64,000 nucleotides of DNA from Chrysogorgia sp. JL179-B06 (GCA_035772405.1 JAYKKM010000143.1:1425501-1489500), one strand, 5' to 3'; shown: positions 1 to 55,845, counted from the first letter of the stretch. The notes: generated by a model from the sequence alone, not told the origin. Numbers and translations are program-made.

Positions 1-61
1 AGTTTATTTCCAACGATTGTCGGTGATTGGGTCCAGTCCCCTTTTGGATTTCAAGCAATAG

Positions 62-430
62 CTTCAAACCAATATGCGCTCTCAGACCTCAGCTACTTAA
101 CATGGACTCAAGTCTGGCCCATAGTAGAGCTGTAAAGGTTGGATAGAGATACACCCGAACGTGATTGTGGAGAACGGAGAGAAACATCCACACGGATCGA
201 CTGCGCTGATGTATCTCCCAAGGAATATCGGAGTAAGAGGCCCTCAAATTTGTCGATTCCGACTATCAGCTGATAAAGGACAAAGCCGCAGTTAAATTAT
301 ACGCTATAATACAGATACTACTGTCTGTGGCCGCGATAAGGGAGTGTGAGAAGAAATCAGTGAAAGCGGGAAGCCAATCAATAGTTATAGATGTCAACAA
401 GTGTGCAGAGGAGATAAAGCTACAATCCTA
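62..430 (+). pseudogene. LINE reverse-transcriptase C-terminal remnant
   Basis: Around 145-250 one frame reads HPNVIVENGEKHPHGSTALM and then YLPRNIGVRG. A second frame continues to a stop near 430 with DYQLIKDKAAVKLYAIIQ. From memory of the family, this order (HPxGSTAxxYLPRxxGxRG, then KxAVKLY) is typical of the region after the reverse-transcriptase catalytic core in a cnidarian/mollusc LINE group. The frame change near 255 shows it is decayed. The RT catalytic motif itself is not in the window. The block at 2,064-2,470 could be the C-terminus of the same element. Confidence 0.5.
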
Positions 431-914
431 GACAAAATTATGTGGACAACGCAAAACATCCAATGTTAATTAGTACCTACTTTCTTTTTATTGCCCAATT
501 TCCGCCTAAATAAAACATTCCTTCCCCTTCCCTCCACATCAACGTTGTGTTATTCCACTTTTTCCGCGTATAGATTCACCAACATTGCTTAAGTTAGGGC
601 GATACCGTGGTTGCGAGTAAAATTCCTAATAATAATGCAAAGCACGCGCTGCGTTCACATTAATCATTGTGTTCAGGATTATAGATCTAAACTTAAAATA
701 CTCAGATCCGACATGCCGCACATAGGATGGCGAAGAGATCCATTGCCGTAAGATTGGAGTTTGGGTAAGAAAAGCTAAATGGAGGATATGCTACTAAGAA
801 ATGAGAGAAGAGAAATGACAAGAAATACTGTTTAAGAACAGATGGGAGGATGATGACCTAAACGACGATTGAGATTCGCATGGATGTCAAGTTAGAAATC
901 AGCGCCGACACACA
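431..914. other. unannotated AT-rich stretch
   Basis: I see no long open frame or inverted repeat here. It may be internal sequence of the LINE remnant on its left, since a matching C-terminal piece lies at 2,064-2,470, but I cannot show homology. Confidence 0.3.
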
Positions 915-1150
915 CCAGCTGTTGTGGTCTCGTGGTTACCACACATGTCTATGAGCTGGGAGACCCGCGGGTTCAAATCCTGGGTCGGACCACCACTCAG
1001 GGTCTTAAAATAATTGAGGAGAAGGTGCTGCCTGCCAATGGTAAGACTTTCGGGTCTTCTCGAAACCTAAGAGTGATAAACTGCATGGTCGAGCGCGGAT
1101 AAATAGGGCAACCTTATCCTGCGTGATCGACTGTGAATAAATTAATCATA
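915..1150 (+). mobile_element. tRNA-derived SINE, family A
   Basis: The head looks like a tRNA promoter: an A-box-like TGGTCTCGTGG near 925 and a B-box GGTTCAAATCC near 970. The unrelated tail contains GGTAAGACTTTCGGGTCTTCTCG and ends AT-rich. A second copy of the same head and tail lies in reverse at 46,880-47,098, so this is a dispersed repeat and not a tRNA gene. The A/B-box arrangement implies RNA polymerase III transcription. Confidence 0.7.
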
Positions 1151-1634
1151 CTCAAATCATACTCATGCAGTCGCAGGGGTGCGCGAGCTATACCAGCAAC
1201 TGCTGTTCTGGCGGGAACAAAGCCCAACTAAGTACTTGGTAAGACATAATGCTGCCTTGATGATCTTTTATTTTGAGGGATGCTTAGGGAGTGTGGTTTA
1301 GCTTCAACAGTCCCACCATGCTGGTACTCGCCGGTACAGTCGTAAACGTTATATGAAAACGATTGTGTTAAACCCCTCCGTTGTATATGCAGAAAGCACT
1401 GAAGTAAGAGCCAACAGAATAGATGCGAAGATAGTTGACAAGGCAAAAAGGAGGTGTTTGCGATTTCAATGAATTACCCATGGGTAGAAAATCGCTAGAG
1501 GAAAGAAGAGGAGAAGAGACAAAAGTATGGTCGCTACAATGCAGGGAAATGGAAAAAAAAACAATTCTCAGGATATCAAGTCACCCAGCACAACATAATT
1601 ATTGAAGGCAAAATTGTGGTAAATTACGAGTGTA

Positions 1635-1768
1635 GAATCATATACTTTCAAGACTGGGACCAGTTGCGGAAAATACAACTTCAAGGCCTTCCAGCTGGGA
1701 ATTGAACAAGCGACTCTGGATCTCTAAACTGACTCTCCAACCGACTGAGCTACAGAAGCCTAGAACAT
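1635..1768 (-). mobile_element. tRNA-Ala-like SINE, family B, degenerate copy
   Basis: The + strand carries GGGACCAGTTGCGGAAAA, then CTTCAAGGCCTTCCAGCTGG, then a tRNA-like block ending GACTGAGCTACAGAAGCC. The same succession appears in the better preserved copies at 55.2 and 55.7 kb, where the head folds like tRNA-Ala. This copy has lost base pairing in the anticodon and T arms. Confidence 0.6.
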
Positions 1769-2063
1769 ATAACTGTCGACGCGTTAGGAGGTTACTCCAA
1801 GAATGTCAGCGAGGCCGTAAAGGAGATGATAGGCGACGGAAGCGAGGAGATCCTTAGACGCATGCAAAAATCCGTAATATGTGACAGTTTGAACATCGCG
1901 CATTCTCAGTCATGCCAGTAGGCTAAAGTACTTTTTAGAGATGTGGATAAATGTTAATAAAGAGTTTATTACATGATTTTTGGCAGACGTTTGTAAACAA
2001 TTAGAACCTTTTTGTTGTAAAATGATACTAATACGCATTACTTGTTACTGCTACTACTAATAA

Positions 2064-2470
2064 TAATGGACACAGAAAGAAGCATAACTCGAAGAGAACG
2101 CAATATGGTACAAAATCACATGGCAGAGAGGAACAGTACTGGAAAAACAGAAAAAGAAGCTTATTTGGGACTTTGAATACCGTATGAGAAAGACCACCTC
2201 CACCAGAAGACCTGATTTGACGTTGCAGGATCTTAGAGGAACGTATGATATGGTTAGTGGACATGGCAAAACATCGAGGAGAAGCTCAGGGGAAAAGAAC
2301 TAAGTACCAGCAATTGGCGTTTGAAATTCGAGAAAGGAGACAGGCTGTACAGTTGAAGTCATAGCATTTGTCATTGGATGTTTAGGAGGAGGAATGAAGA
2401 AGTTAGAATTAAGAACAAATGGATGATACTAGAGGAAATGCGGAGATTGAGAACAACAAGAGAGATGCAG
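2064..2470 (+). pseudogene. LINE ORF2 C-terminal remnant
   Basis: Split across frames it reads LIWDFEYRMRKTTSTRRPDL, IWLVDMAKHRGEAQGKRTKY, QQLAFEIRERRQ and EVIAFVIGCLGGG. As I remember it, the family pattern is WDFxxxxRKTTxxRRPD-xxLxD-IWxxDMA-KYxQLxxExRERR-VxxxxxVIGCLGGG, at the far C-terminus of a LINE polyprotein common in cnidarians. At least two frameshifts and an in-frame stop near 2,174 make it non-functional. It likely belongs to the same insertion as the RT fragment at 62-430. Confidence 0.6.
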
Positions 2471-2928
2471 AAAATTGTAGTGGCTGTGGCCCACCTTAAA
2501 TGGGGGCTATTGATTTAAATAATATAATATTATTATTATATTATTTATACTATTGGTAACCGCATATTCTCCACAAATGCCCAAATGCGTTTTACATATA
2601 ATACTGATAAATAAGATAATCTAAATATATCAATTGAAAGAATTAAATATGAGTGTATAAAAAATATACATGGGTATAAGAGAAAATAGTTAAGAAATAT
2701 TCGATACATTGAACCTGATATTATGCTTACCTTGCACATAAAAACTTCGATAGACGCACTGGTCTTTATTTCTAATGGTATAGCGCATTCCACAGATTTG
2801 GTGCAAAATGTCGAAGGTTGAGTAAGTAACATCTAGTCTGCTGATCTTAAAACGAGGCGCGGTACGAACGGAAAAAGTAACTCACTAAGATAAGATGGAG
2901 TGTAAACAATAATATCTTAAAATTACTA

Positions 2929-3795
2929 ATATGTTATATTGTGTTACGTTAATATATTAATAACTAATGTTACTTTAATATATTAATTTCTAATATTACG
3001 TTAATATATTAATTACTAATGTTACGTTAATATATTAACAACTAATTCTACGTTAATATATTCATTACAAATGTTGCTTTAATATATTAATTACTAATGT
3101 TACGCTAATATATTAATTACTAATATGTTACGTTAATATATTAATGACTAATGTTACGTTAATATATTAATTACAAATGTTACATTAATATATTAATTAC
3201 TAATATTGCGTTAATGTATTAATTACTAATGTTACATTAATATATTAATTACTAATATTGCGTTAATGTATTAATTACTAATGTTACTTTAATATATTAA
3301 TAACTAATATTACGTTAATATATTAATTACTAATATTACGTTAATATATTAATAACTAATGCTACGTTAATATATTCATTACAAATGTTACTTTAATATA
3401 TTAATTACAAATGTTACATTAATATATTAATTACTAATGTTACTTTAATATATTAATAACTAATATTACGTTAATATATTAATTACTAATATTACGTTAA
3501 TATATTAATAACTAATGCTACGTTAATATATTCATTACAAATGTTACTTTAATATATTAATTACAAATGTTACATTAATATATTAATTACTAATGTACTA
3601 ATTACTAATGTTACTCTAATATATTAATTAATTAATGTACTAATTACTAATGTTACTCTAATATATTAATTAATTAATGTATTAATTACTAATGTTACTC
3701 TAATATATTAATTACTTATATTGCGTTAATATATTAATTATTAATGTTACATTATTATATTAATGACTAATGTTACGTTATATATTTATTACTAA
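2929..3795. repeat. AT-rich minisatellite, about 26-bp unit
   Basis: About 865 bp of head-to-tail copies of a ~26-bp unit with the palindromic core TTAATATATTAA followed by variants of TTACTAATGTTACG. By eye there are about 30 copies, mostly varying at the ACG position (ACG, ACT, ACA, GCG) and in TTACTAAT versus TAACTAAT. Near 3,590-3,690 some units shorten to TTAATTAATGTACTAA. No coding potential. Confidence 0.95.
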
Positions 3796-3924
3796 TTAGG
3801 AGGAACAAGATATTCTTTGGCATTTAAAGAAGCATTCAACGTTTTTGAAAATTTTGGATCAACAAAGAAGGTATAGGATGTCAAATATTAACAATATATT
3901 TATGCACAACAAACAGAATTATCA

Positions 3925-3998
3925 GTGCAGGACAGGAATCGAACCTGTAACTTTCTTCTGATTGTGAGATGCTCTAATCATTGAGCTACCGAGATGAA
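3925..3998 (-). mobile_element. tRNA-like SINE head, family C
   Basis: Read on the minus strand it contains CGGTAGCTCAATGATTAGAG (D-arm/A-box) and later GGTTCGATTCCTG (T-arm/B-box). The same head recurs at 26.77-26.83 kb and partly at 63.06-63.10 kb. It could be a genuine tRNA gene, but the acceptor ends do not pair well here. Confidence 0.55.
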
Positions 3999-3999
3999 G

Positions 4000-4980
4000 A
4001 GAGAAGGTTACAATGATGTACTGGTTCGATTGATGTATGTACTGCCTATGCGGCATTCATTATATATCAATAATGCTTGGGCAGGGTCGGATCCACCGTT
4101 AAATCTGACGGCAGCAACCATCCGAGGCATGCTCCGGAAGATTTTGAAAAATAATTTTCTCAAAAACACTATTTCGCGCATTCTGTGAATAATTTTAAGC
4201 CGCCCCAGAAATCCTGTTTGGACATATTTCATAGATAAATTTCGGAATTTTAGAAAGTACCGGCCAATACTAAGGTTACATGAAAGAATTAAAGTTATTA
4301 AATTATTAAATAATTAATAATTATTATTTAATTTTAGTATTATTTTATTATTTTAGAATTAAAGTTATTAAATTATTAAATAATAATTATTATTATTTAA
4401 TTTTTATTATTAAGTTATTAAATTTCAGTTATTTGTGCATATATTATATATTGGATTGATTATATAATTATTGCTTGTAAAATTCATTAATAATTCATGA
4501 CGAAAATTAAAATGAAATTAATATTTAATCAGCATCTTTAACACAGCATAAAACATTGATTAATAAAACATCAATGTTTTATCAAAGTTAACTTGCTCAA
4601 ATTGAGCTTTTTCGGAGTTAAAATGATTTGTTTGTACCGTTTCTACAACTTCCAAACAAAGTATGCATCATATATTCTATTCATTTTACAAGTTCGTTAA
4701 AATATTCGCGGCGGATGTTTTAACTACTACTTGAAATATACTATAGATTCAAGAGAAACAAGGCAAATAATAAATAACATATGTCTCAGGAAATAAAATA
4801 ACTCGGTATAAAATGTCAAATAATGACATGCTGAAACTAGGATTAAAAAATGAAAGAAGAAAAACATCCATTTGGCGATGAAAAAAATCGTAAATAGAAA
4901 CATTGTCGGTTTTAGTGTGAATTTTTAGTCGTAGTTCAATCGAGCTACAGTTGCACTGGTCTGAATCCGCCCCTGTTTGG
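4000..4980. other. non-coding AT-rich stretch with duplicated A/T block
   Basis: No exon or mobile-element signature found. A block of about 30 bp beginning AATTAAAGTTATTAAATTAT occurs at about 4,285 and again at about 4,355, within A/T-only sequence reaching to about 4,430. Confidence 0.5.
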
Positions 4981-4984
4981 TGAA

Positions 4985-5110
4985 AATGGGAGCTTGGAGT
5001 AGACAGACAATACATGAAACAAAAATCCTCAGAAATCAAACGAAAATCATCAGAAAATGTTCCCCAGAACATTTTCTGAGGATTTGAACGGACGATTCGT
5101 CCATGCATCC
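4985..5110. repeat. family C SINE tail fragment with hairpin
   Basis: GGGAGCTTGGAGTAGACAGAC at 4,987 matches the tail of the SINE copies at 26.74 and 63.00 kb. It is followed by an inverted pair, roughly AAAATCATCAGAAAATGTTCC against GGAACATTTTCTGAGGATTT, that folds at about 5,042-5,085. GGACGATTCGTCCATGCATC then marks an inverted tail piece. Confidence 0.6.
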
Positions 5111-5336
5111 TTATGTATAATGTACTACTTATGTATAATTTGTATAGCTGTGTGTGGTTGCAATGAGAGCTGTTTGTTATCACTCAGTATTTTTACGCTC
5201 AATTTTGCCATTCTGTGTAGTCTGAATTACAATCTATTAATTTTATTACTGTCTTACGATATCCTCACAAGTGTGTTCGATTTGTGCTGGGTTAAGGAGT
5301 TTCTAAGTTCAATAATTTGACATTAGACCTGTGAAC

Positions 5337-5513
5337 GTCCATAGACTTCTTTCATAATGGCGGCCAGTCTAAGTATACAAATTAGCCTTTCTGGCCTAGT
5401 TGCAAAGCAAAGATTTTTTGGAATTACAGACACACGAACCAGGCCAGAAAGGCTAATTTAAATGAATATAAAAGAATATTTAATTTGGTTGCCATTATGA
5501 AGGAGGTCTATGG
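5337..5513. mobile_element. fold-back MITE
   Basis: The ends are inverted copies: CCATAGACTTCTTTCATAATGGC at left and GCCATTATGAAGGAGGTCTATGG at right. An inner inverted pair, AAATTAGCCTTTCTGGCCT against AGGCCAGAAAGGCTAATTT, makes a second stem. No coding capacity. The 10,470-10,660 element has the same two-stem plan with related AGGCTAATT inner arms. Confidence 0.85.
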
Positions 5514-5690
5514 CGGGAAATCTAAAATCAATCAATATCCTCTGGCTTCTAAAAATCACGTTATTTTCAACAAGTCTAGGTCATGATCCTCCTTTGAGTA
5601 TTACTGTTCATGGAGACGTTTCTCCTAATCCTGGTCCGAAGGAAAGCACTCAACATGTTGTTTATCAACCACCATTGTCTATGGACTATA
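5510..5690 (+). pseudogene. LINE 5' ORF fragment with 2A-like NPGP motif
   Basis: An ORF starts ATG at 5,510 with a hydrophobic stretch (SINILWLLKITLFSTSLG) and then HGDVSPNPGP at about 5,611-5,640. LINEs of the CR1/L2/Rex1 kind often start their polyprotein with a hydrophobic leader and a motif resembling ribosome-skipping 2A peptides (D-V/I-E-x-N-P-G-P). Here the E position is S, so skipping is uncertain. After about 5,690 the frame runs into unrelated sequence related to the family C SINE tail and stops at 5,749. Only the LINE 5' tip remains. Confidence 0.6.
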
Positions 5691-5958
5691 TGATGTGCAT
5701 TACTCGGTCCATGCATTACTGGTGTTCCAGATTTTCTGAGAATTTTTGAGGATTCGTCCATGTATCAGCCTCGTACCTAGGCTCTTGTTTTGCTTTACGT
5801 GCCCATGTATCATTTGGTTACTCCGACCTCCCACATTAACTACATAATAATAATAACTACTTTCTTATATATAGCGCTTTATCACATTGTCTCAAATCGT
5901 TTTACAGTACATCAGTGCTGTATATGTAACAAACACAATTATTTTAATATTTTTTTAG

Positions 5959-49451
<43,493 letters not shown>

Positions 49452-49518
49452 GAAAATAGCTTAAGCTCAACATAAAACAATTTTATATAACAAAATTTGT
49501 TTCCTGATGGCCTATTTA

Positions 49519-49524
49519 AATAAA
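49519..49524 (+). promoter_or_regulatory. polyadenylation signal
   Basis: AATAAA 68 bp after the stop codon of the VWA-EGF gene, in CTATTTAAATAAAACATT. Confidence 0.6.
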
Positions 49525-49614
49525 ACATTTTCTTCCATATGTTGATTTCTGAAATCATATATAGAATGTCTTTGAAATTGTCTAGAATGAAGGTCGTTAA
49601 TATATACTATTATT

Positions 49615-49880
49615 TTCAAGTAGTAAATTTAACTACAAAAATGTAGTTAAAAAAAGGGTCAGGATAACTAAGATATTTGTAGTGATTTTAACAACAATTA
49701 TTTTAACAACAATTATGTGTGGTTATTTTAACTACATATATTAAATCACAATTTTGTAGTAATCGTAACTACATATATTTTAACCACAATTTTGTGGTAA
49801 TTTCAACTACAATTTTTTTATTATTTTAACTATACACACTATTTTAACCACAATTTTGTGGTAACTTTAACCGATAAATT
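49615..49880. repeat. degenerate AT-rich tandem repeat
   Basis: Recurring TTTTAACTACATATATT and TTTTAACCACAATTTTGTGG units of about 30-35 bp, six to seven copies by eye. Confidence 0.8.
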
Positions 49881-50770
49881 TTATCACCAATCTGTAAATG
49901 TAACAACATTCCTTAGCTGAAGGATAGAATTCACATCATAACAGCTCACACGAGTGGGTTTGTCCTAAAATCATTTACATCTAATTACACGAAATTCAGT
50001 TCTTTCAAAAATTTATTTGGAGACACTCTTTACCGAGTTTTATTTATAGAGAATACCGACTTCTTTATAAATGTGTCAATTGATTCATCATTCTAGGAAA
50101 AGAAATACACGAGAACAATTACATTTGGGTCACTTCTATATGATGGGGTATAAGCCTCGGCTAATATAAGCTCTGGAATAACCATTTCCGTCGCCGGGGC
50201 TTTCCTTTGATGAGTAAAATCGTCTGGCGTTAGACAGTAAAATTACCTTGGCGTTGATGTGCGCATAAACAGACAATGAGATGTGGTGTTAAGCAGACAA
50301 TGTGTTGTATTAGTTATAGGGTTCAAATGCTTGGCCAAAATAAGCCACAGTCTATTTAAACTGTGAACAAATGATCTGTTTATACGCCTGCTCACGTCTT
50401 ATTTAAGTTACAACTTATAATATTACTATATGATTGATTGATTGATCAATTGATAATAATATTTATTCAGGAAAACCAACTTTTCAGAAGGTTCGTGAGA
50501 AACATAAAATATAAGAGATAAGACATAGGATATATATGTACATGTATTACAAAATTACGGATCAAAAATATACGTGTAAATGATTAATATTATTAATGAT
50601 TTAATATTGGGGTCCAAAGCATTAAATAGTCATTAGATTACTAGTTACTTAATGCTGATATTATAACATATCAATAACGATATCAAAACATGATTACTAC
50701 CCAGTAAATCATAGTACTAGAGGGTGATAATCTCGCCGCGGCAGGGTTCCATTACTCACAAAAGGTTTGC

Positions 50771-50810
<40 letters not shown>
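49881..50810. other. intergenic, unclassified repeats
   Basis: GATGAGTAAAATCGTCTGGC followed by GTTAGACAGTAAAAT at 50.21 kb looks like a dispersed repeat. A GATTGATTGATTGATCAATTG tract at 50.43 kb may be a minus-strand LINE tail. A short (TA)n lies at 50.77-50.81 kb. No gene seen. Confidence 0.35.
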
Positions 50811-50811
<1 letters not shown>

Positions 50812-51110
50812 AGCCGGACATGGTAGGTCCAGCTCCTTATAAGGAAGTAAAAAGTCGTTTCGGGTGATCCGTTTGAATCGGACAATATTTTAATCGAACA
50901 ATCTATCGCCATTGGCGATATGTGATCTGACGAACTACATAAAGAGGTTTTTACGAAGGGTATACACGTTTACGGACTCGCTAATTCCAAATTTGTTTTC
51001 AGAATTGAAAACGGTTAACTATTCATCGAGATAACGTTCAAAATAATATACGACAATAATATACAAAAATAATATAAGTACATAAACAGTTTTTACGAAG
51101 GGTATGCACG
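50811..51110 (+). repeat. (TA)n-linked dispersed repeat, copy 1
   Basis: Starts at the end of a (TA)n run with AAGCCGGACATGGTAGG, then CTTATAAGGAAGTAAAAAGTC, CGTTTGAATCGGACAATATT, GTGATCTGACGAACTACATA and ATAACGTTCAAAATAATATA. The same order recurs at 59.88 kb (+) and reversed at 54.78 kb, with partial copies at 51.29 and 52.22 kb. Confidence 0.8.
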
Positions 51111-51289
51111 TTCTCTTAATATAATAAACACGCGTATGTTATGTATTTCTTTTACTTTCTGTCGTGCGTATGGTTAGTTTCCAGGGTTGCGATGCCGAAT
51201 ATGGTTAGTTCAAATCCCACAACGGTCGTCCTTTTTGTGAGTTTTCTTTTAATTTTTTATTCTTTCATTTTTTTGTCTTGATTTTTAGT

Positions 51290-51500
51290 TTTCATAGAGA
51301 TAACGTTCAAAATAATATACGACAATAATATACACAAATAATATAAGTGCATAAACCGTTTTTACGAAGGGTATCGTAACATATATATAATAGACACGCT
51401 ATGTTATGTATTTAGTCTCGGTAATTTCAAATCTGATTTCAGGATTGAAATCGAGTATATATTGGCAGAGATAACGTTCAAAATCTACATGCAATTTGTT
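51290..51500 (+). repeat. (TA)n-linked dispersed repeat, partial copy
   Basis: TTCATAGAGATAACGTTCAA, ACCGTTTTTACGAAGGGTAT, TTTCAGGATTGAAATCGAG and GAGATAACGTTCAAAATC. Lacks the 5' part. Confidence 0.7.
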
Positions 51501-51714
51501 AACGGCAGACGAAGTGATATGATCGGCAGCCGGTTATTTAATCAGGGAACGACTGTAAAAACATTTTTATTTTACGTTCTGGCGAGCGTGCTGCTTTAGT
51601 GTACTCATGGTTAGTTTGCAGGGTTACGATGCCGAATATGGCGATTTTAAATCCCACAACGGTCATCCTTTTTGTGAGTTTTCTTTTAATTTTTTATTCA
51701 CTTTTTAACGAATT

Positions 51715-51790
51715 GGTATGGTGGCTGCAGCCATTTCGATGGCTTGGATTCGAATCCCAGCACTGCCATTACTCATTTTATTTTATTACA
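51715..51790 (+). mobile_element. tRNA-Leu-derived repeat, truncated
   Basis: CCATTTCGATGGC (variable arm), then GGATTCGAATCCCAGCACTG (T arm/B-box) and ACTCATTTTATTTTATT, as in the 51.95 and 60.4-61.0 kb copies. The D and anticodon arms are missing. Confidence 0.6.
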
Positions 51791-51952
51791 AGATGACATG
51801 AGTAGCCTATTTTTCTTAATCAATTCTAGAGATGGAATGAAATGTATTACAGGATGGGAATACGGATTTAAATTGTAGGTAAACGCAGAAAGAACTCACG
51901 CTAAAGCATAGCAATGTCACCAGAACTATAGTTGATAAACTATTACAAATTA

Positions 51953-52048
51953 GAAGCTTGGCCGACTGGCCTAAAGCGCTGGTTTAAGGCAACAGTCGTT
52001 TCGATGGCGTGCCTGGTTCGAATCCCACCGCTGCCACTATACTCATTT
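51953..52048 (+). mobile_element. tRNA-Leu-derived repeat (AAG-like loop), degenerate
   Basis: TTGGCCGACTGGCCTAAAGCG, CTGGTTTAAGGCAACAG (loop TTAAGGC, anticodon AAG), GTTTCGATGGC and GGTTCGAATCCCACCGCTGC. The 5' acceptor half does not pair, so it is probably not a working tRNA gene. Confidence 0.6.
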
Positions 52049-52214
52049 TATTTTATTGAAATTTTACCTTGAGATTATTTTTCTTAACTAGAAATACGAA
52101 TTCGCAATAATGCCCTCGCCCGCCTTTTTTTTCTACCACTAATCCCCCACCCTACCCCTAGAGTTTCTTTTCCCCATACATGGTCCCCAGTGCCCAGACT
52201 GCGTCTGTCTATAA

Positions 52215-52390
52215 CAAATCCTTAAACGCCGGTTCGTGGTACGTAGATTTTGAACGGTATCTCGGCCAATATTTACTCGATTTCAATTCTGAAAACAGTT
52301 TTGGAGTCTAAATACATAACATACGTGTCTACTATTATATTACGAGAACGTGAATACCCTTAGTAAACACGGTTTATGTACTTAGAAATT
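52215..52390 (-). repeat. (TA)n-linked dispersed repeat, partial copy
   Basis: GAACGGTATCTCGGCCAATA, CTCGATTTCAATTCTGAAAA and CTAAATACATAACATACGTG are the reverse complement of the 59.9-60.1 kb copy. Confidence 0.75.
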
Positions 52391-52904
52391 ATTCGGCAAT
52401 CAGCCAGCGCGGTCCAACCGCCTCGTAGTATATATCCTGCACGTTGCGCAGAAGAGCTATTGCTATACCCTCGGCGTCCGCGTCCGTGCCTGCGTCCGGG
52501 CCAAATGATAAGGTCAGCGTTAAGATGATGAATTTTCAATGTGTTTACCATTGAACCAGAGGTATATATCCCACACGATAACAAGCTTTTTCCCGAGCTT
52601 TCACTATTTTGTAGTGGCGAAGCAGGCCATTGTTTTCAAAATATGCAGATGATTATAATTTAGCATAGCATGACAAATGCTATAGGAGCGATTATAGAAT
52701 ATCCGTCAACTTTTTAACTTAAATTTACTGATATAAATCAGAATGTGAAATCGTATTTATTATTTACTTTTAGCTAAATCTAGAGTAATGTAATTTTAAA
52801 GAACGAACCAATTCTATTATGACAATTTTCAACAATTTGACACGGTTTAATGACCATTTAATAGTAAGCATTACCGGTATTCTGTTCCTACTAACCTAGC
52901 GACT

Positions 52905-53112
52905 CTTCATGTACAGGACACAGAAATTTAGCACGGTATAGAACTGCTTCGTTCTTTAAAAAATCCCGTTTATTTTTGTCTTGGAGTTGTCCAATTCATG
53001 AATTAAACCTATTATGGATAAAATAAACGGGATTTTTTAAAGAACGAGGCAGTTCTATACAGTGCTAACTAACATTTTACTCATGCAAATTTCTGTGTCG
53101 GGTACACGAAGT
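52905..53112. mobile_element. fold-back MITE
   Basis: GACACAGAAATTTAGCACGG, TATAGAACTGCTTCGTTC and AAAAAATCCCGTTTATTTT are mirrored by AAATAAACGGGATTTTTTAA, AGAACGAGGCAGTTCTATAC and GCAAATTTCTGTGTCGGGTA. Confidence 0.9.
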
Positions 53113-54100
53113 AAGATCTATCTCTTACTTGATTCTAGAAGAATTATCGAATACTTCTAGCTCACTTTTTAGTTTCTGGCTTTGCCTCTCTCTAAGAGAG
53201 GTACTGATGTGTCTTAGAAGGGTTTCTATTCTTATAATTTCAGGCATAAGCTCCCTGATTTTGTCAGTGTTTACGTTTCTAAATATAAATCGTCGCTTGA
53301 TTTGACAACTATGCCGTTTCGTTCAACATTTCTAAAATCACCCACTGTTCCTGGTATTTGAAGGACTAACTGTTGTGATCAATGGCTTATGGATTTACAA
53401 CAATTTCAAAGATTTGAATAGGTTATACTTGCTTTTATTTGGCATATCACATCCTCATAAATGAATTGTAGTATACGGTGTTTACAATATGGAGCAACTG
53501 GCAAGCTTGGGCCGTGCGCGCAGGAACGCTTCTCATGTCCCCTTCTGTGCCCGCATAGAGTCATATTCTGTGCTCATACTGTACTAGACTTTTCCTTTTG
53601 TCTTTTCTAATTAGTTCCACGCGATATCTCACACAACATGAAGATTCGACGTAAGGGGCGGTTTTCCACTGGGCGAATATTTTCGCGCGAAGCGAATTTC
53701 TATATTCAAAATATTTCTGATTAGTTCCAGCTGAGAGCTCGTAAGAGGCATTTATAGGACGTAATTGGACAACCATACTGTAGTTGGGACAAGGAGTGAG
53801 TCGATAAGGAGTCCTTGGTGTTCATTTGACTATTCTAAGACAATAAGCCAGTGCGTCGGAAAAAAACTTATTTCAATTCATAACATCAGGCTGGGGAATT
53901 CAGTATAACGAATTTGCAAGTGTAAATAAAATGCAAATGTTATTGTGATTTTAACCTGATGTTATGAATGGTCAGTTTTTTTATATAGTATACTTATATT
54001 AATATATATATACAGTATAGTTATTTTTATTAATTTATTACCCTAATTATTTTTACAAGTTGTAAATCCATTGTATATCTTCTCTAAAATGGATTATTAT
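53113..54100. other. intergenic, no gene seen
   Basis: A small inverted pair TTCATAACATCAGG/CCTGATGTTATGAA at 53.88/53.95 kb is the only structure noted. Confidence 0.4.
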
Positions 54101-54103
54101 TAA

Positions 54104-54424
54104 ATGTTTAATATATCCCGACGCAGAACACGTTATTTTGATGCGCAGTCGACATTACGAACTGGCTTATTAGATAAATTTACCCAAGAGTATTGCATAA
54201 TATGTGGTGATTTCAACATTGACTGGCTATCCGACGAAGGTCAGAAACAGCAGATACTTAAAATATTTGGTCCCTCATATCAGCAAAAGTTGCATCTTCC
54301 TACAATCGATTATGGATCACTTCTGGATCATCTGTACACCAATATTCCAGATGAATACGTTACAAGTGGAATATATGAATCATATTTTTCCGACGACAAA
54401 CCGATGTGGTGTGCCTTAAAATAG
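54104..54424 (+). pseudogene. LINE AP-endonuclease C-terminal fragment
   Basis: YCIICGDFNIDWLSDEGQ, YGSLLDHLYTNIP and ESYFSDDKPMWCALK follow the LINE endonuclease order GDFNxD, SxLDxxxTN and SDHxxV. The final SDH is SDD, removing the catalytic His. Both ends are truncated. Confidence 0.78.
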
Positions 54425-54778
54425 ATGAGACATGCATACATATAATATATACATCATATAATGTTCGCTTCATAATATTGTGTCTTACACACAGGTTAAT
54501 TAAAAGTTAAAAAGTTTAAAAACTACCAAACGTAATTTTAGACTAGAATGCGATCTTCAACAGCTGCAAAGCTGAGTAATCAAACCGTAAACCTTAATTG
54601 TTACAACCTGTTAATTGCTACAAACATCTTTTGTATATTATAATAAAATTGTCGTATATTATGTAATAAAAGATTGGTGGTAGCATATAGGAAACGAGAC
54701 TATTTGGTTGCGTTATAAAACAACCCATGGTTATAAAGCTTGTAAGCGAGCTGTAGCGCTTTGTCACCTATCCCTCGT

Positions 54779-55039
54779 TTGGAAAGTTATCTCGATCAAT
54801 ATTTAACCGTTTTCAATTCTGAAAACAGATTTGGAATTAACGAGTCTAAATACATAACACACGTACCTATTATATTACGCAAACTTGTATACCTTTCGTA
54901 AACACCTCTTTATGTATAGTTCGTCAGATCAACGAATCGATAATGGCCGCTGCATTTCTAATCAAATATGGTCCCGACTCAAACGGATCACCCAAAACGA
55001 TATTTTACTACCTTATAAGGAGTTACCCTACCATGTGTG
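54779..55039 (-). repeat. (TA)n-linked dispersed repeat, reversed copy
   Basis: TTCAATTCTGAAAACAGATT, GTTCGTCAGATCAACGAATC, CTCAAACGGATCACCCAAAA and CTTATAAGGAG, then (TA)n. Reverse complement of copy 1, ending at the microsatellite in the same way. Confidence 0.85.

Positions 55040-55845
<806 letters not shown>

Noticed and set aside
1228..1446. Minus ORF with a signal-peptide-like start (MPCQLSSHLFCWLLLQC)
   Set aside because: 72 codons, no family match I can name, no splice context, and it lies among LINE and SINE debris. Too weak to call a gene.
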